Assembly: GCF_014204985.1 (NCBI RefSeq)
Contig: NZ_JACHMP010000001.1
Coordinates: 6,076,001 to 6,140,000, forward strand
DNA length: 64,000 nt
Direction of reading: 5' to 3'
From: Streptosporangium becharense
GTDB taxonomy: Bacteria; Actinomycetota; Actinomycetes; Streptosporangiales; Streptosporangiaceae
Under the pieces are notes generated by a model. The model was not told the origin of the DNA, did no database searches, and saw only the letters and a list, made by a program, of their open reading frames with translations. Below are positions 34,276 to 43,003 of the stretch, one piece after another. The position numbers and the translations under genes are program-made. Every line of letters starts with the position of its first letter. The first letter of the stretch is position 1.

Positions 34276-36261
34276 GTGACGCCATTCGATGACATCCGTG
34301 ACTATGTCGGCGTGCCCCGGGCCACCTCCCTGCGACTGTCTCCCGACGGGAGCCGCCTGGTGTGCGTGGTCCAGGCCCTCAACCCCGACGGGAGGTCCTA
34401 CGGGACCGCCCTGTGGGAGGTCCCCCTCGACGGCCGCAGGCCCCACCGGCTGACCAGGTCCGTCAAGGGCGAGGCCGGGGCGGAGTTCACCGCGTCGGGC
34501 GACGTGCTGTTCGGTTCGCGCCGCCCCGACCCGACGGTCAGGGACGCCGACGAGGAGGTCCCGGCGCTCTGGCTGCTGCCCGCGACGGCGGGCGAGGCCA
34601 GGCAGGTCGCCTCCCGGCCCGGTGGCGTCACCGGTTTCGCGACCGGCGGCCGGACGGTGGTCTTCACCTCCGACGTGCTCCCCGGCGACGAGGCGACCGA
34701 GGCCGAGCGACGCGGTCGCCGCAAGGACGCCGGGATCAGCGCGATCCTGCACGAGGACCACCTGGTCCGCTACTGGGACCACGACCTCGGTCCCGGCGAG
34801 ACTCGGCTGTTCGCCGGCACCCTCGGCGACGACGAGCGGCTGTCCCAGGTCAGGGACCTCACCCCGCAGCCCGGAAAGGCGCTGACGAGCCACGCCTCCT
34901 ACGACGTGACCCCGGACGGCGCCACGGTCGTGACGACCTGGGGCGTGCCGCTGCCGCACGGCGAGCTCCGCTTCGAGCTGGTCGCGATCGAGACGGCCGA
35001 CGGCGGGGCCCGGCGGGTGCTGGCCGCGGGAGACGGCCTGGACTTCGGCGGCCCGGTGAAGGTCTCGCCCGACGGGCGGCTGGTGGCCTGCGTGCGCGGT
35101 GTCCACGGCGCCGCCGACCGCGTCCCCGAGTCCGCCCTGTGGATCGTCGACCTGGCCACCGGTGAGGGTCGTCCCGCCGGCGGCGGGCTCTGGCCGGTCG
35201 ACGTGGCGTGGGCGCCCGACTCCCGGTCGCTGTTCGTGGCCGCCGACCACCTGGGCAGACGCCCGATCTTCCGGGTCCCGGCCGACGGTTCCGCCCCGGT
35301 GCGGCTCACCTCCGACGACGCCGCGTACCTGTCGCTCGGCGCCGGGCCCGACGGGTCGGTCTACGCGCTGCGCAGCGCGGTCGACGCCGCCCCCGCGCCG
35401 GTCCGGGTCACCGCGGACGGCAGGGTGGAGCGACTGGCCTCCCCGGTGCCCGCGCCGGAGCCGCCCGGCACGCTCACCGAGGTCACCGCGACCGCCGACG
35501 ACGGCACGGCGATCAGGGCCTGGCTGGTGCTGCCCGAGGGCGCCTCGGCGGAGAACCCGGCCCCGTTCCTGCTGTGGGTCCACGGCGGCCCGCTGGCCAG
35601 CTGGAACGATTGGTCCTGGCGGTGGAACCCGTGGATCATGGCGCGGAACGGCTACGCCGTGCTGCTGCCCGACCCGTGCCTGTCCACCGGTTACGGCCCC
35701 GAGATGATCCGGCGCGGCTGGGCCGACTGGGGGCCCCGCACGTACGCCGACCTGATGGCGGTCACCGACGCGGCGCTGGAGCTGCCCGAGGTCGACGCCT
35801 CGCGGACCGCCATGATGGGCGGCTCGTTCGGCGGTTACATGGCCAACTGGATCGCCGGGCACACCGACCGGTTCAAGGCGATCGTCACGCACGCCGCGCT
35901 GTGGAACCTCGGCCAGTTCGCCGGCACCACCGACGGCCCCATGTTCTGGCAGCGCGAGTTCGGCGAACCGGGCGGCGAGGCGTACGACCGGCTCTCCCCG
36001 CACGCCTTCCTGGACCGCATCTCGACCCCGATGCTCGTCGTCCACGGCGACAAGGACTACCGGGTGCCGATCGGCGAGGGACTGCGCCTATGGTGGGATC
36101 TGCGGCGCTCGGGCGTGGAGTCGAAGTTCCTGTACTTCCCCGACGAGAACCATTGGGTGCTCAAGCCCGGCAACGTGGTGGTGTGGTACGAAACCGTACT
36201 CGCCTTCCTGGCCCAGCACGTGCTCGGGCGGGAGTGGAAGCGGCCGGAGTCGCTCTCGTGA
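34276..36261 (+). CDS. S9 family prolyl oligopeptidase/acylaminoacyl peptidase
   Basis: The 661-residue protein has an N-terminal seven-bladed propeller-like region (repeats of LSPDGSRLVC, TPDGATVV, VSPDGRLVAC, APDSRSLFVAA) and a C-terminal alpha/beta hydrolase domain (from about residue 420). The catalytic Ser is in MMGGSFGGYMANW near residue 516; Asp and His are in HGDKDYRVP and ENHWV. It hydrolyses short peptides or N-acyl peptides in the cytosol (no signal peptide). GTG 34276 is preferred because of the TAGGTT box. It is divergent from hemH. Confidence 0.92.
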   Translation: MTPFDDIRDYVGVPRATSLRLSPDGSRLVCVVQALNPDGRSYGTALWEVPLDGRRPHRLTRSVKGEAGAEFTASGDVLFGSRRPDPTVRDADEEVPALWLLPATAGEARQVASRPGGVTGFATGGRTVVFTSDVLPGDEATEAERRGRRKDAGISAILHEDHLVRYWDHDLGPGETRLFAGTLGDDERLSQVRDLTPQPGKALTSHASYDVTPDGATVVTTWGVPLPHGELRFELVAIETADGGARRVLAAGDGLDFGGPVKVSPDGRLVACVRGVHGAADRVPESALWIVDLATGEGRPAGGGLWPVDVAWAPDSRSLFVAADHLGRRPIFRVPADGSAPVRLTSDDAAYLSLGAGPDGSVYALRSAVDAAPAPVRVTADGRVERLASPVPAPEPPGTLTEVTATADDGTAIRAWLVLPEGASAENPAPFLLWVHGGPLASWNDWSWRWNPWIMARNGYAVLLPDPCLSTGYGPEMIRRGWADWGPRTYADLMAVTDAALELPEVDASRTAMMGGSFGGYMANWIAGHTDRFKAIVTHAALWNLGQFAGTTDGPMFWQREFGEPGGEAYDRLSPHAFLDRISTPMLVVHGDKDYRVPIGEGLRLWWDLRRSGVESKFLYFPDENHWVLKPGNVVVWYETVLAFLAQHVLGREWKRPESLS

Positions 36262-36312
36262 GCCCACCGGATCCCAGAACGTGAGACCGCCAGTGAGGAA
36301 CGGTGACGGATA

Positions 36313-37107
36313 GTGGAGACTCCCGTGATCTTCGGTCGGCTGGCCGAGGAGATCGCCCGGGAGGCCGGGGAGATGCTCCTGGCCAAGCGGCCGGACCGGC
36401 CGCAGGTGCTGGCCACCAAGTCCAGCCCCACCGACGTGGTGACCGCCCTCGACCGGGCCTGTGAGGAGCTGATCAGGTCCCGGATCAGGGCGGTCAGGCC
36501 CGATGACGCGATCCTCGGTGAGGAGGGCGGTCAGGCGGGCGACGGCAGGGTCCGCTGGGTGGTCGACCCGATCGACGGGACGGTCAACTTCCTGTACGGG
36601 ATCCCCGACTGGGCGGTCAGCATCGCGGTCGAGGCCGACGGCGAGGTGATCGCCGGCGCGGTCAACGTCGTGCCCCGCGGCGAGGTGTTCACCGCGGTGA
36701 AGGGCGGAGGAGCCTGGCTGGCGGGGGAGCGGCTGCGCTGCAACGCCGGGGTCCCGCTGGAGCAGGCGCTGATCGCCACCGGGTTCGGCTACGACAGCGG
36801 GCGGCGCCGGGTGCAGGCGGAGGTCCTCGGCCAGGTGCTGCCGCGGGTGCGCGACATCCGCCGGGGCGGCTCCGCCGCCTCCGACCTGTGCTCGGTGGCC
36901 GCCGGCCGGGTGGACGGCTACTACGAGCGGGGCCTGAACGCCTGGGACCACGCGGCCGGTGGGCTCGTCGCCGCGGAGGCCGGGGCCAGGGTCGGCGGCC
37001 TGGCGGGCAGGCCCGGCGGCTCCGAGCTCCTGCTGTGCGCGGCGCCGGAGCTGTTCGAGGAGTTGCACGACCTGCTGCTGCCACTCGACCCGGAACGCGA
37101 CGCCTGA
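36313..37107 (+). CDS. Inositol monophosphatase family protein
   Basis: The 264-residue protein has the IMPase metal-binding motifs: GEEGG (about residue 75), WVVDPIDGTVNFLYG (about 85-100) and NAWDHAAGG near 215. Members hydrolyse inositol-1-phosphate, histidinol phosphate or related sugar phosphates with Mg2+. Position next to CutRS and ferrochelatase matches Streptomyces SCO5860 and Mycobacterium suhB. A terminator hairpin follows 20 bases after the stop. Start GTG 36313 was chosen over GTG 36325 because it keeps the usual N-terminal helix. Confidence 0.9.
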   Translation: METPVIFGRLAEEIAREAGEMLLAKRPDRPQVLATKSSPTDVVTALDRACEELIRSRIRAVRPDDAILGEEGGQAGDGRVRWVVDPIDGTVNFLYGIPDWAVSIAVEADGEVIAGAVNVVPRGEVFTAVKGGGAWLAGERLRCNAGVPLEQALIATGFGYDSGRRRVQAEVLGQVLPRVRDIRRGGSAASDLCSVAAGRVDGYYERGLNAWDHAAGGLVAAEAGARVGGLAGRPGGSELLLCAAPELFEELHDLLLPLDPERDA

Positions 37108-37126
37108 CGGGACGCGCGGGAACGCG

Positions 37127-37158
37127 GGGAGCCCCCGGCCGGTCGGCCGGGGGCTCCC
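37127..37158. terminator. 14-bp hairpin, bidirectional terminator
   Basis: GGGAGCCCCCGGCC (37127-37140) pairs perfectly with GGCCGGGGGCTCCC (37145-37158) over GGTC. It stands between the convergent IMPase gene and the small gene at 37167. Confidence 0.75.
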
Positions 37159-37166
37159 TCGGTCCA

Positions 37167-37331
37167 TCAGCGCTGGATGGGAACCCCGTTGTCTGTCGCC
37201 AGACGGCGGAGATCCTCGATCTCGGCGGTGAAGGTGTCGGCGAGATAGTCGTCGCCTGCGGACCGGGCCTCGTGCAGATTCCGGTACGCCTGGTCGAGGC
37301 GGTGTTCGATCGTGGTCGTGAACTCGCCCAT
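37167..37331 (-). CDS. Small hypothetical protein, 54 residues
   Basis: ATG 37331 is preceded on the minus strand by GAGAGAAGG five bases upstream, a good ribosome site. The 54-residue product starts MGEFTTTIEHRLDQAYRNLH, continues through EARSAGDDYLADTFTAEIED and ends LRRLATDNGVPIQR. It is charged, helical and probably a short helical hairpin; there are no Cys residues or transmembrane segments. A small gene in this position, between the IMPase and cutR genes, also occurs in Streptomyces. No function is known. It is terminated by the hairpin at 37127-37158. The divergent gap to cutR is 37332-37554 (223 bp). Confidence 0.8.
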   Translation of the reverse strand: MGEFTTTIEHRLDQAYRNLHEARSAGDDYLADTFTAEIEDLRRLATDNGVPIQR

Positions 37332-37554
37332 TTCACCTTCTCTCTCAGGGGGGCACGGGGAAGGAAAGTGCGGCTTCGGGGGGTGGAAGCGGCTTTACCC
37401 ACACCCTGCCGCAGGCTAAACCTGTGTGTTTCCGACATCACGCGCAGTGCTCGCCCTCCCGAGGGACTTACCGTGTGCTTACAGGGGTTGGGGCGAGAAT
37501 GAGGAGCCGCCGAGGCGGTCCGCCCGGGGGATGCGACAGGAGGTACCGGAAGCC

Positions 37555-38208
37555 GTGCGAGTGCTTGTGGTTGAGGACGAGAGAGTGCTCGCCGACGCGA
37601 TCGCGACCGGGCTACGGCGCGAGGCCATGGCGGTGGACGTCGCCTACGACGGCGCGGGCGCGCTGGAGCGGACCGGCTACATCGACTACGACGTCATCGT
37701 CCTGGACCGGGACCTGCCCAAGGTCCACGGCGACGAGGTCTGCCGCCGCCTGGTGGCCGACCGGACGGCCTCGCGGATCCTCATGCTGACCGCGTCCGGC
37801 GACGTCGACGACAAGGTGGAGGGCCTGGGGCTGGGGGCCGACGACTACCTGGCCAAGCCCTTTGTGTTCATCGAGCTGGTGGCGCGGGTGCGGGCGCTCG
37901 GCCGCCGTTCGGCTCCGGCGCTGCCGCCGGTGCTGGAGCGCAACGGCGTCCGGCTCGACCCGGGCAAGCGGCTGGTGACCAGGGACGGCGTCGAGGTCTC
38001 GCTGACCAAGAAGGAGTTCGCGGTCCTGGAGGAGCTGCTGCGCGCCGAGGGTGCGGTGGTCAGCCAGGAGGACCTGCTGGACAAGGCGTGGGACGAGAAC
38101 ATCGACCCGTTCACCAACGTGGTGCGCGTCACCATGATGACCCTGAGGAAGAAGCTGGGCGAGCCTCAGGTGATCGAGACGGTGCCCGGGGTCGGATACA
38201 AGCTGTGA
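37555..38208 (+). CDS. cutR: CutR-like OmpR-family response regulator
   Basis: The 217-residue regulator has a receiver domain with the phospho-acceptor Asp in VIVLDRDLP (about residue 51), the acidic pair in LVVEDERV and the Lys in YLAKPFVF, plus a C-terminal OmpR winged helix (from about 120, SLTKKEFAVLEELL ... VVRVTMMTLRKKLGEP). Length and gene order (IMPase, regulator, kinase, DUF4193) match CutR of Streptomyces, which governs redox and secretion stress. GTG 37555 gives MRVLVVEDE; AGGAGG lies 10 bases upstream. It overlaps cutS by 4 bases. Confidence 0.88.
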   Translation: MRVLVVEDERVLADAIATGLRREAMAVDVAYDGAGALERTGYIDYDVIVLDRDLPKVHGDEVCRRLVADRTASRILMLTASGDVDDKVEGLGLGADDYLAKPFVFIELVARVRALGRRSAPALPPVLERNGVRLDPGKRLVTRDGVEVSLTKKEFAVLEELLRAEGAVVSQEDLLDKAWDENIDPFTNVVRVTMMTLRKKLGEPQVIETVPGVGYKL

Positions 38209-39617
38209 GCGCCCCGGCAGGCGGGGGGGAGGAGCGTCCGATGTTCGCCCCGGCGGGCCGGCCGCCGGAGTCGGTGCCGACCCACCCGATGATCAGTCCG
38301 CACTCCGAGCGGGGTGCCCGCCGGGGTGAGCAGCCCGCCCCCGTCCCTTCCCCCGCCGAGGAGGGCCGGGAGAAGGGGGGTGTGGCGCCGCCGCCGACCG
38401 GCCAGCCCGTGTGGGACGGCCCGCCGCCGGTGGGCGCCGTCCCGCCGCACCAGACCCCGCTGGACCGGCTGCGCTCGATCGTCGACCGGGTCAGCATCCG
38501 CTGGCGGCTCACCATCACCTACGCCGTGCTGTTCTTCGTGGCGGGCGCGCTGCTCATGCTCGTCATCTACCTGATGGTCGGCTGGGCACTCGACACGGCC
38601 TGGCCCGACTTCCCGGTCAACATGGACAGCCTGCTGTCCGCCGAGGAGGTGCGCCAGGTCGAGCGGGCGTGGTACTGGCAGCAGCACGCCGCCATCTCCC
38701 AGACGCGCAGGGACCTGCTTCTCCGCTCGCTGCTGGCCCTGGGGGGCGTCGGCATCCTGGCCGTGATCATCGGTTACGTCGTCGCCGACCGGGCGCTCAA
38801 GCCGATCCAGCAGATGACCGCGACCGCCCAGCGGCTGTCCGGCTCCACGCTCGCCCACGAGCGGATCGACCTGCAGGGCCCCGACGACGAGCTCAAGGAG
38901 CTGGCCGACACCTTCGACGCCATGCTGACCAGGCTGAACGTGGCCTTCGACACCCAGCGCAGGTTCGTGGCCAACGCCTCCCACGAGCTGCGCACCCCGT
39001 TGACGATCAACCGGACGGTCCTGGAGATCGCCCTGTCCGACCCCGAGGCGTCCGCCGACCTCAAGGCGCTGGGCCGCACCCTCCTGGAGGTCAACGCCCG
39101 CAACGAGCGCCTGATCGAGGGCCTGCTGCTGCTGGCCCGCAGCGAGCGAGAACTGAGCGTGCGCAAGCCGGTGGACATGAAGGAGGTGGCCCAGACCGCC
39201 GTCGAGCAGCTCGCCTCGCGGGCGGAGGAGGCCGGTGTCACGGTGACGGCCGAGCTCCGCAGCGCGGAGACCGTCGGCGACCCGGTGCTCCTGGAACGCT
39301 GCGTGTCCAACCTCGTGGAGAACGCCATCAAGCACAACCTTCCCGAGTCCGGACATCTATGGGTCCGGACGGGAATGGTGGAGGGTGCACTGGTTGTTCA
39401 GGTGGCCAACACGGGGCCGCACATCCCCGCGTACGAGGTGAACAGCCTGTTCGAGCCGTTCCGGAGGCTCAACGCCGACCGCGTCGACTCTGCCAAGGGA
39501 GCGGGGCTCGGGCTGTCGATCGTCCGCGCGGTCGTGCGTGCCCACGGGGGCAACGTGACCGCCGTGCCGCGTGACGGCGGCGGCCTGGTGGTCACGGTGC
39601 GACTCCAGTCGCGCTGA
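38205..39617 (+). CDS. cutS: CutS-like sensor histidine kinase
   Basis: The 470-residue kinase starts at GTG 38205 (GTGA overlap with the regulator). A disordered Pro-rich N-terminus (about 1-95) is longer than usual. Transmembrane segments lie near 105-125 (AVLFFVAGALLMLVIYLMVG) and 170-190 (LALGGVGILAVIIGYVVA), with a short extracytoplasmic loop between, a HAMP linker (RALKPIQQMTATAQRLS), HisKA (phospho-His in ANASHELRTPL, about residue 260) and HATPase (NLVENAIKHN ... GLGLSIVRAVV). It would phosphorylate the CutR-like regulator. The extracytoplasmic loop contains no Cys residues. Confidence 0.9.
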   Translation: MSAPAGGGEERPMFAPAGRPPESVPTHPMISPHSERGARRGEQPAPVPSPAEEGREKGGVAPPPTGQPVWDGPPPVGAVPPHQTPLDRLRSIVDRVSIRWRLTITYAVLFFVAGALLMLVIYLMVGWALDTAWPDFPVNMDSLLSAEEVRQVERAWYWQQHAAISQTRRDLLLRSLLALGGVGILAVIIGYVVADRALKPIQQMTATAQRLSGSTLAHERIDLQGPDDELKELADTFDAMLTRLNVAFDTQRRFVANASHELRTPLTINRTVLEIALSDPEASADLKALGRTLLEVNARNERLIEGLLLLARSERELSVRKPVDMKEVAQTAVEQLASRAEEAGVTVTAELRSAETVGDPVLLERCVSNLVENAIKHNLPESGHLWVRTGMVEGALVVQVANTGPHIPAYEVNSLFEPFRRLNADRVDSAKGAGLGLSIVRAVVRAHGGNVTAVPRDGGGLVVTVRLQSR

Positions 39618-39889
39618 TGCGGCGGGGGGCGTCTCGTTCACGCCGTACATGTGGTTGGATGTGCCGTCGAACACGGTGGTGCATGCCGCCAATGCTGTGG
39701 TTTACGCCATATTTGGCTAACCCTGCCCATTGGCGGCACGTCCCTCACGTGTAGGGAGGTTCGGTGACCATTCCGGCGGGGTACCGAAGCAGGAATCTCT
39801 CTGGCGGACCGGGCACAAGTCGTGCCTCTCGGACGTTACACACGCGCGACCGGGCGCAGACAGATAGATGAGGGGGATGGAGCAGACCG

Positions 39890-40189
39890 ATGGCTACCGA
39901 TTACGACAGCCCGCGCAAAACTGACGACGACCTCAACGAGGACAGTCTTCAGGAACTGCAGGCACGCCGTACCGACAAGTCGTCGGGCAGCATCGACATC
40001 GACGAGACCGATCTCGCCGAGTCACTCGAGCTGCCCGGTGCGGACCTGTCGAACGAGGAGCTCTCGCTCCGGGTGATTCCTCGTCAGGCCGACGAGTTCA
40101 CCTGTGCGCGTTGTTTCCTCGTGCACCACCGCAGCCAGCTCGCCGTGGAGAGGAACGGCCAGCAGATCTGCCGGGAGTGCGCGGCCTGA
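39890..40189 (+). CDS. DUF4193 family zinc-ribbon-like protein
   Basis: The 99-residue protein has an acidic N-terminus (DDDLNEDSLQELQARR, SGSIDIDETDLAESLEL) and a C-terminal CxxC ... CxxC pair (FTCARCFLVHHRSQLA ... QICRECAA), a likely zinc site. DUF4193 proteins are widespread in actinobacteria (Rv2699c in Mycobacterium) with no assigned function. A GATGGAG ribosome site precedes the ATG. It follows CutRS as in Streptomyces. The 39618-39889 gap holds its promoter; nothing else was seen. Confidence 0.88.
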   Translation: MATDYDSPRKTDDDLNEDSLQELQARRTDKSSGSIDIDETDLAESLELPGADLSNEELSLRVIPRQADEFTCARCFLVHHRSQLAVERNGQQICRECAA

Positions 40190-40266
40190 CGATTCCGACG
40201 GCCTGCCCGAGGTGTGCCCCTTCCCCTGGGGGTAGACGCGAGGACAGCCTTGAGGAGGTTCCGAGA

Positions 40267-41073
40267 ATGGCGTCAGAGAACGGCAAGACCGGTGCCGCGC
40301 CGGGTGACTCCACGGCCGAGGAGTCGACCGGCGCGCCCGACAGGGAAGTGGCCGAGATCGTCGGCCGGCTCGTCGAGCCGGGTGACATGGACGCGGCCGA
40401 GCGGCGGAAGCTGCTCGGCCGCCTCTCACGCTCCCTGGCCGCCGGAGCGAAGCGGGCCAAGGCGTCCGGCGCGGGCCGGGGCCGCTGGCTGGCGGACGTG
40501 TTCATGGCCGTCGCCCCCCGCATCCCCATCCGCGACCTGCCCACCCTTTCCGAGCACCACCACGGCCTGACCTCCGAGGCCCTGGCCGACGACCTGGTGC
40601 GCACCGCGGCCAAGGCCACCATGACGGTCGGCGCCATCGGCGGCGCGCTGGCCGCGGCCGAGTTCGCCGCCCCGCCCCTGCTGCTCTCCGCCCCCGCCCA
40701 GCTGGTGGCCGAGACCCTCGTGGTCGCCGCCATCGAGGTCAAGCTCATCGCCGAGCTGCACGAGGTCTACGGCGTCCAGGTCCCGGGCACCGGCTCCCAG
40801 CGCGCCGTCGCCTTCGCGGTGGCCTGGTCCAAGCAGCGGGGTGTCGACCCGCTGGCTCCCGCGTCCTTCACCCTCGCCCTCGGGGCCGCGGCCAAGACCG
40901 CGCTCCGCAACCGTCTGATGCGCACCCTCGGGCGTCATCTCACGACGCTCGGCCCCTTCCTCACCGGCGCCGTGGCCGGTGGAGCCCTCAACCGCGGTGC
41001 CACCAGGAAACTGGCTGACGCCGTTCGTGCAGATTTGAGGATTAATACCGCTCTTCCCCCTGGAAAGTCATAA
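40267..41073 (+). CDS. Conserved hypothetical protein, EcsC-like
   Basis: The 268-residue protein starts at ATG 40267 after GAGGAGG. The N-terminus is charged, and from about residue 105 comes a long hydrophobic, Ala-rich region (MTVGAIGGALAAAEFAAPPLLLSAPAQLVAETLVVAAIEVKLIAELHEVYGV) and another near the C-terminus (LTTLGPFLTGAVAGGALNRGATR). That pattern resembles EcsC-type proteins, but I recognise it only loosely. It is likely membrane-associated. Its neighbours are DUF4193 and otsA; it probably forms an operon with DUF4193 (78-bp gap). Function unknown. Confidence 0.7.
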   Translation: MASENGKTGAAPGDSTAEESTGAPDREVAEIVGRLVEPGDMDAAERRKLLGRLSRSLAAGAKRAKASGAGRGRWLADVFMAVAPRIPIRDLPTLSEHHHGLTSEALADDLVRTAAKATMTVGAIGGALAAAEFAAPPLLLSAPAQLVAETLVVAAIEVKLIAELHEVYGVQVPGTGSQRAVAFAVAWSKQRGVDPLAPASFTLALGAAAKTALRNRLMRTLGRHLTTLGPFLTGAVAGGALNRGATRKLADAVRADLRINTALPPGKS

Positions 41074-41128
41074 AAACTCCTGAATTGGGTAGTTAGCTCG
41101 GTAAACACTCGACTACCTGGAGGAACCA

Positions 41129-42505
41129 GTGCTGGGCCGCAGCGCGTTCGTGATCGTCGCAAACCGCCTTCCGGTGGACCGGGTGGGTGAGGACATGTGG
41201 CGGCGCAGTCCGGGCGGCCTCGTCACCGCGATCGCCCCCGTCCTCCAGCGCAGGGAGGGGGCCTGGGTCGGCTGGCACGGCGCCCCGGACGAACACCTCG
41301 AACCGTTCGAGCACGACGGGATGAGCCTCGTCCCGGTGCCGCTGTCGGAGTCGGAGGTGCGGCTCTACTACGAGGGCTTCTCCAACGCCACGCTCTGGCC
41401 GCTCTACCACGACGTGGTCGCCACCCCCGTGTACTCCCGGGTGACCTGGGAGGCGTACCGCTCGGTCAACGAACGCTTCGCCGTGGCCGCGGCCGAGGAG
41501 GCGGCGGAGAACGCGGTGGTGTGGATCCAGGACTACCAGCTCCAGCTGGTCCCCGCCATGCTGCGCAAGCTCCGCCCCGACCTGCGCATCGGCTTCTTCC
41601 TGCACATCCCCTTCCCGCCGGTCGAGCTGTTCTCCCAGCTCCCGTGGCGGCGGGAGATCGTCGAAGGTCTGCTCGGCGCGGACCTGGTCGGCTTCCAGCG
41701 GCCCGGCGGCGCGTCCAACTTCGTCCGGCTCTGCCGCCGCCTGCTCGGCATGCAGCACCACAAGCACGAGATATACGTGGACGACCGGGTGGTGCGGGCC
41801 GGGGCGTTCCCGATCTCGGTCGACTTCGGCGAACTGGACAGGCTGGTCCGCGAGCCGCACATCGTCGAGCGGGCCAAGCAGATCCGCTCGGAGCTGGGCG
41901 ACCCCGAGTGCATGCTGCTCGGCGTCGACCGGCTCGACTACACCAAGGGCATCGGCCAGCGGCTCAAGGCGTTCGGGGAGCTGCTCTCCGAGGGGACGGT
42001 CAAGCCGGGCGAGGCGGCCTTCGTGCAGATCGCCACGCCGAGCCGGGAACGCGTCGAGGAGTACATACGCCTGCGCGACTCGATCGAGCTGCAGGTCGGC
42101 CGGATCAACGGCGAGGAGGGCGACCTCGGGCAGCAGCCCGTGCAGTACCTGCACCAGTCGTACGGCCGGGACGAGCTCGCCGCGCTCTACCTCGCGGCCG
42201 ACGTGATGGTGGTGACGCCGCTGCGCGACGGGATGAACCTCGTCGCCAAGGAGTACGTCTCCTGCCGGCACGACCTGCGCGGCGCGCTGGTGCTGAGCGA
42301 GTTCGCCGGGGCGGCCGACGAGCTGCGGCAGGCGTTCATGGTCAACCCCTACGACGTCGACGGCCTCAAGCGGGCCATGGTGGCCGCCATGCGGGCCACG
42401 CCGCACGACCTGTCGCGCCGGATGCGCTCACTGCGGCGGCGGGTGTCGACCTACGACGTGGACCGGTGGGCCCGCGAGTTCCTCACCGCCCTGGAAACGG
42501 GCTGA
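41129..42505 (+). CDS. otsA: Trehalose-6-phosphate synthase
   Basis: The 458-residue GT20 enzyme makes trehalose-6-phosphate from a nucleotide-glucose and glucose-6-phosphate. The signatures are visible: IVANRLPV at the N-terminus, [49 protein letters not shown] and the C-terminal [16 protein letters not shown] 41129 lies 6-7 bases after GGAGG. Slightly shorter than E. coli OtsA (474). No OtsB phosphatase is adjacent. The last codons are repeated downstream (42493-42539). Confidence 0.93.
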   Translation: MLGRSAFVIVANRLPVDRVGEDMWRRSPGGLVTAIAPVLQRREGAWVGWHGAPDEHLEPFEHDGMSLVPVPLSESEVRLYYEGFSNATLWPLYHDVVATPVYSRVTWEAYRSVNERFAVAAAEEAAENAVVWIQDYQLQLVPAMLRKLRPDLRIGFFLHIPFPPVELFSQLPWRREIVEGLLGADLVGFQRPGGASNFVRLCRRLLGMQHHKHEIYVDDRVVRAGAFPISVDFGELDRLVREPHIVERAKQIRSELGDPECMLLGVDRLDYTKGIGQRLKAFGELLSEGTVKPGEAAFVQIATPSRERVEEYIRLRDSIELQVGRINGEEGDLGQQPVQYLHQSYGRDELAALYLAADVMVVTPLRDGMNLVAKEYVSCRHDLRGALVLSEFAGAADELRQAFMVNPYDVDGLKRAMVAAMRATPHDLSRRMRSLRRRVSTYDVDRWAREFLTALETG

Positions 42506-42539
42506 GGGACCGCCCCGAACTCCCGGAAACGGGCTGAGG
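42493..42539. repeat. 15-bp repeat copying the otsA stop region
   Basis: GGAAACGGGCTGAGG at 42493-42507, spanning the TGA stop (42503-42505), recurs exactly at 42525-42539, 32 bases downstream. Confidence 0.85.
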
Positions 42540-42570
42540 CACCGTCCTGGAACATGACCTGGAACCCGCC

Positions 42571-42606
42571 CCCCGCCCGCGCCCGCCGCGGCGGGCGCGG
42601 GCGGGG
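42571..42606. terminator. 17-bp GC-only hairpin, bidirectional terminator
   Basis: CCCCGCCCGCGCCCGCC (42571-42587) pairs perfectly with 42590-42606 over a 2-base loop. It lies between convergent otsA and the DUF4235 gene, 7 bases from the latter's stop. Confidence 0.75.
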
Positions 42607-42612
42607 CCGCCG

Positions 42613-42921
42613 TCAGGAGGTGATCTCCTCGGCGGCCTCCCTGGCCGCGTCCTTGACGGCCTTCCAGGCGTCGTACCGCTTCCTGGCGGTGCGGGCGACC
42701 ACGATCTGCGTCACCTGCATGCCGACCCCCATCACCACGGCGTAGCCGATCGCCTCACCCAGGCTGATCTCCAGCGACTCGCTGTCGGCCGGCGGCTTCC
42801 TGCCGGTGCTCTTCTCCCAGGCGAAGCCGATGATCTTTCTGGCGGCCCAGGCCGTCACCAGGCCCAGCAGGCCGCCGATGGCCTTCCACGCGAGGTCCTG
42901 CTTCTCGGTCTTGTCGGCCAT
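42613..42921 (-). CDS. DUF4235 family small membrane protein
   Basis: The 102-residue protein starts MADKTEKQDLAWKAIGGLLGLVTAWAARKI at ATG 42921, preceded by GGAGGAACC on the minus strand. It has a hydrophobic segment near residues 15-30 and another near 55-70 (IGYAVVMGVGMQVTQIVV), with a charged C-terminal tail. This is the DUF4235 pattern, common in actinobacteria and without assigned function. It diverges from valS with a 82-bp gap. Confidence 0.85.
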   Translation of the reverse strand: MADKTEKQDLAWKAIGGLLGLVTAWAARKIIGFAWEKSTGRKPPADSESLEISLGEAIGYAVVMGVGMQVTQIVVARTARKRYDAWKAVKDAAREAAEEITS

Positions 42922-43003
42922 ATGGTTCCTCCCGTATCCGTTCAGGATCAGCACACTAGCCGCATTCGGCGCGACAGCGCGTGACGCCTTACCATAGGGC
43001 GGC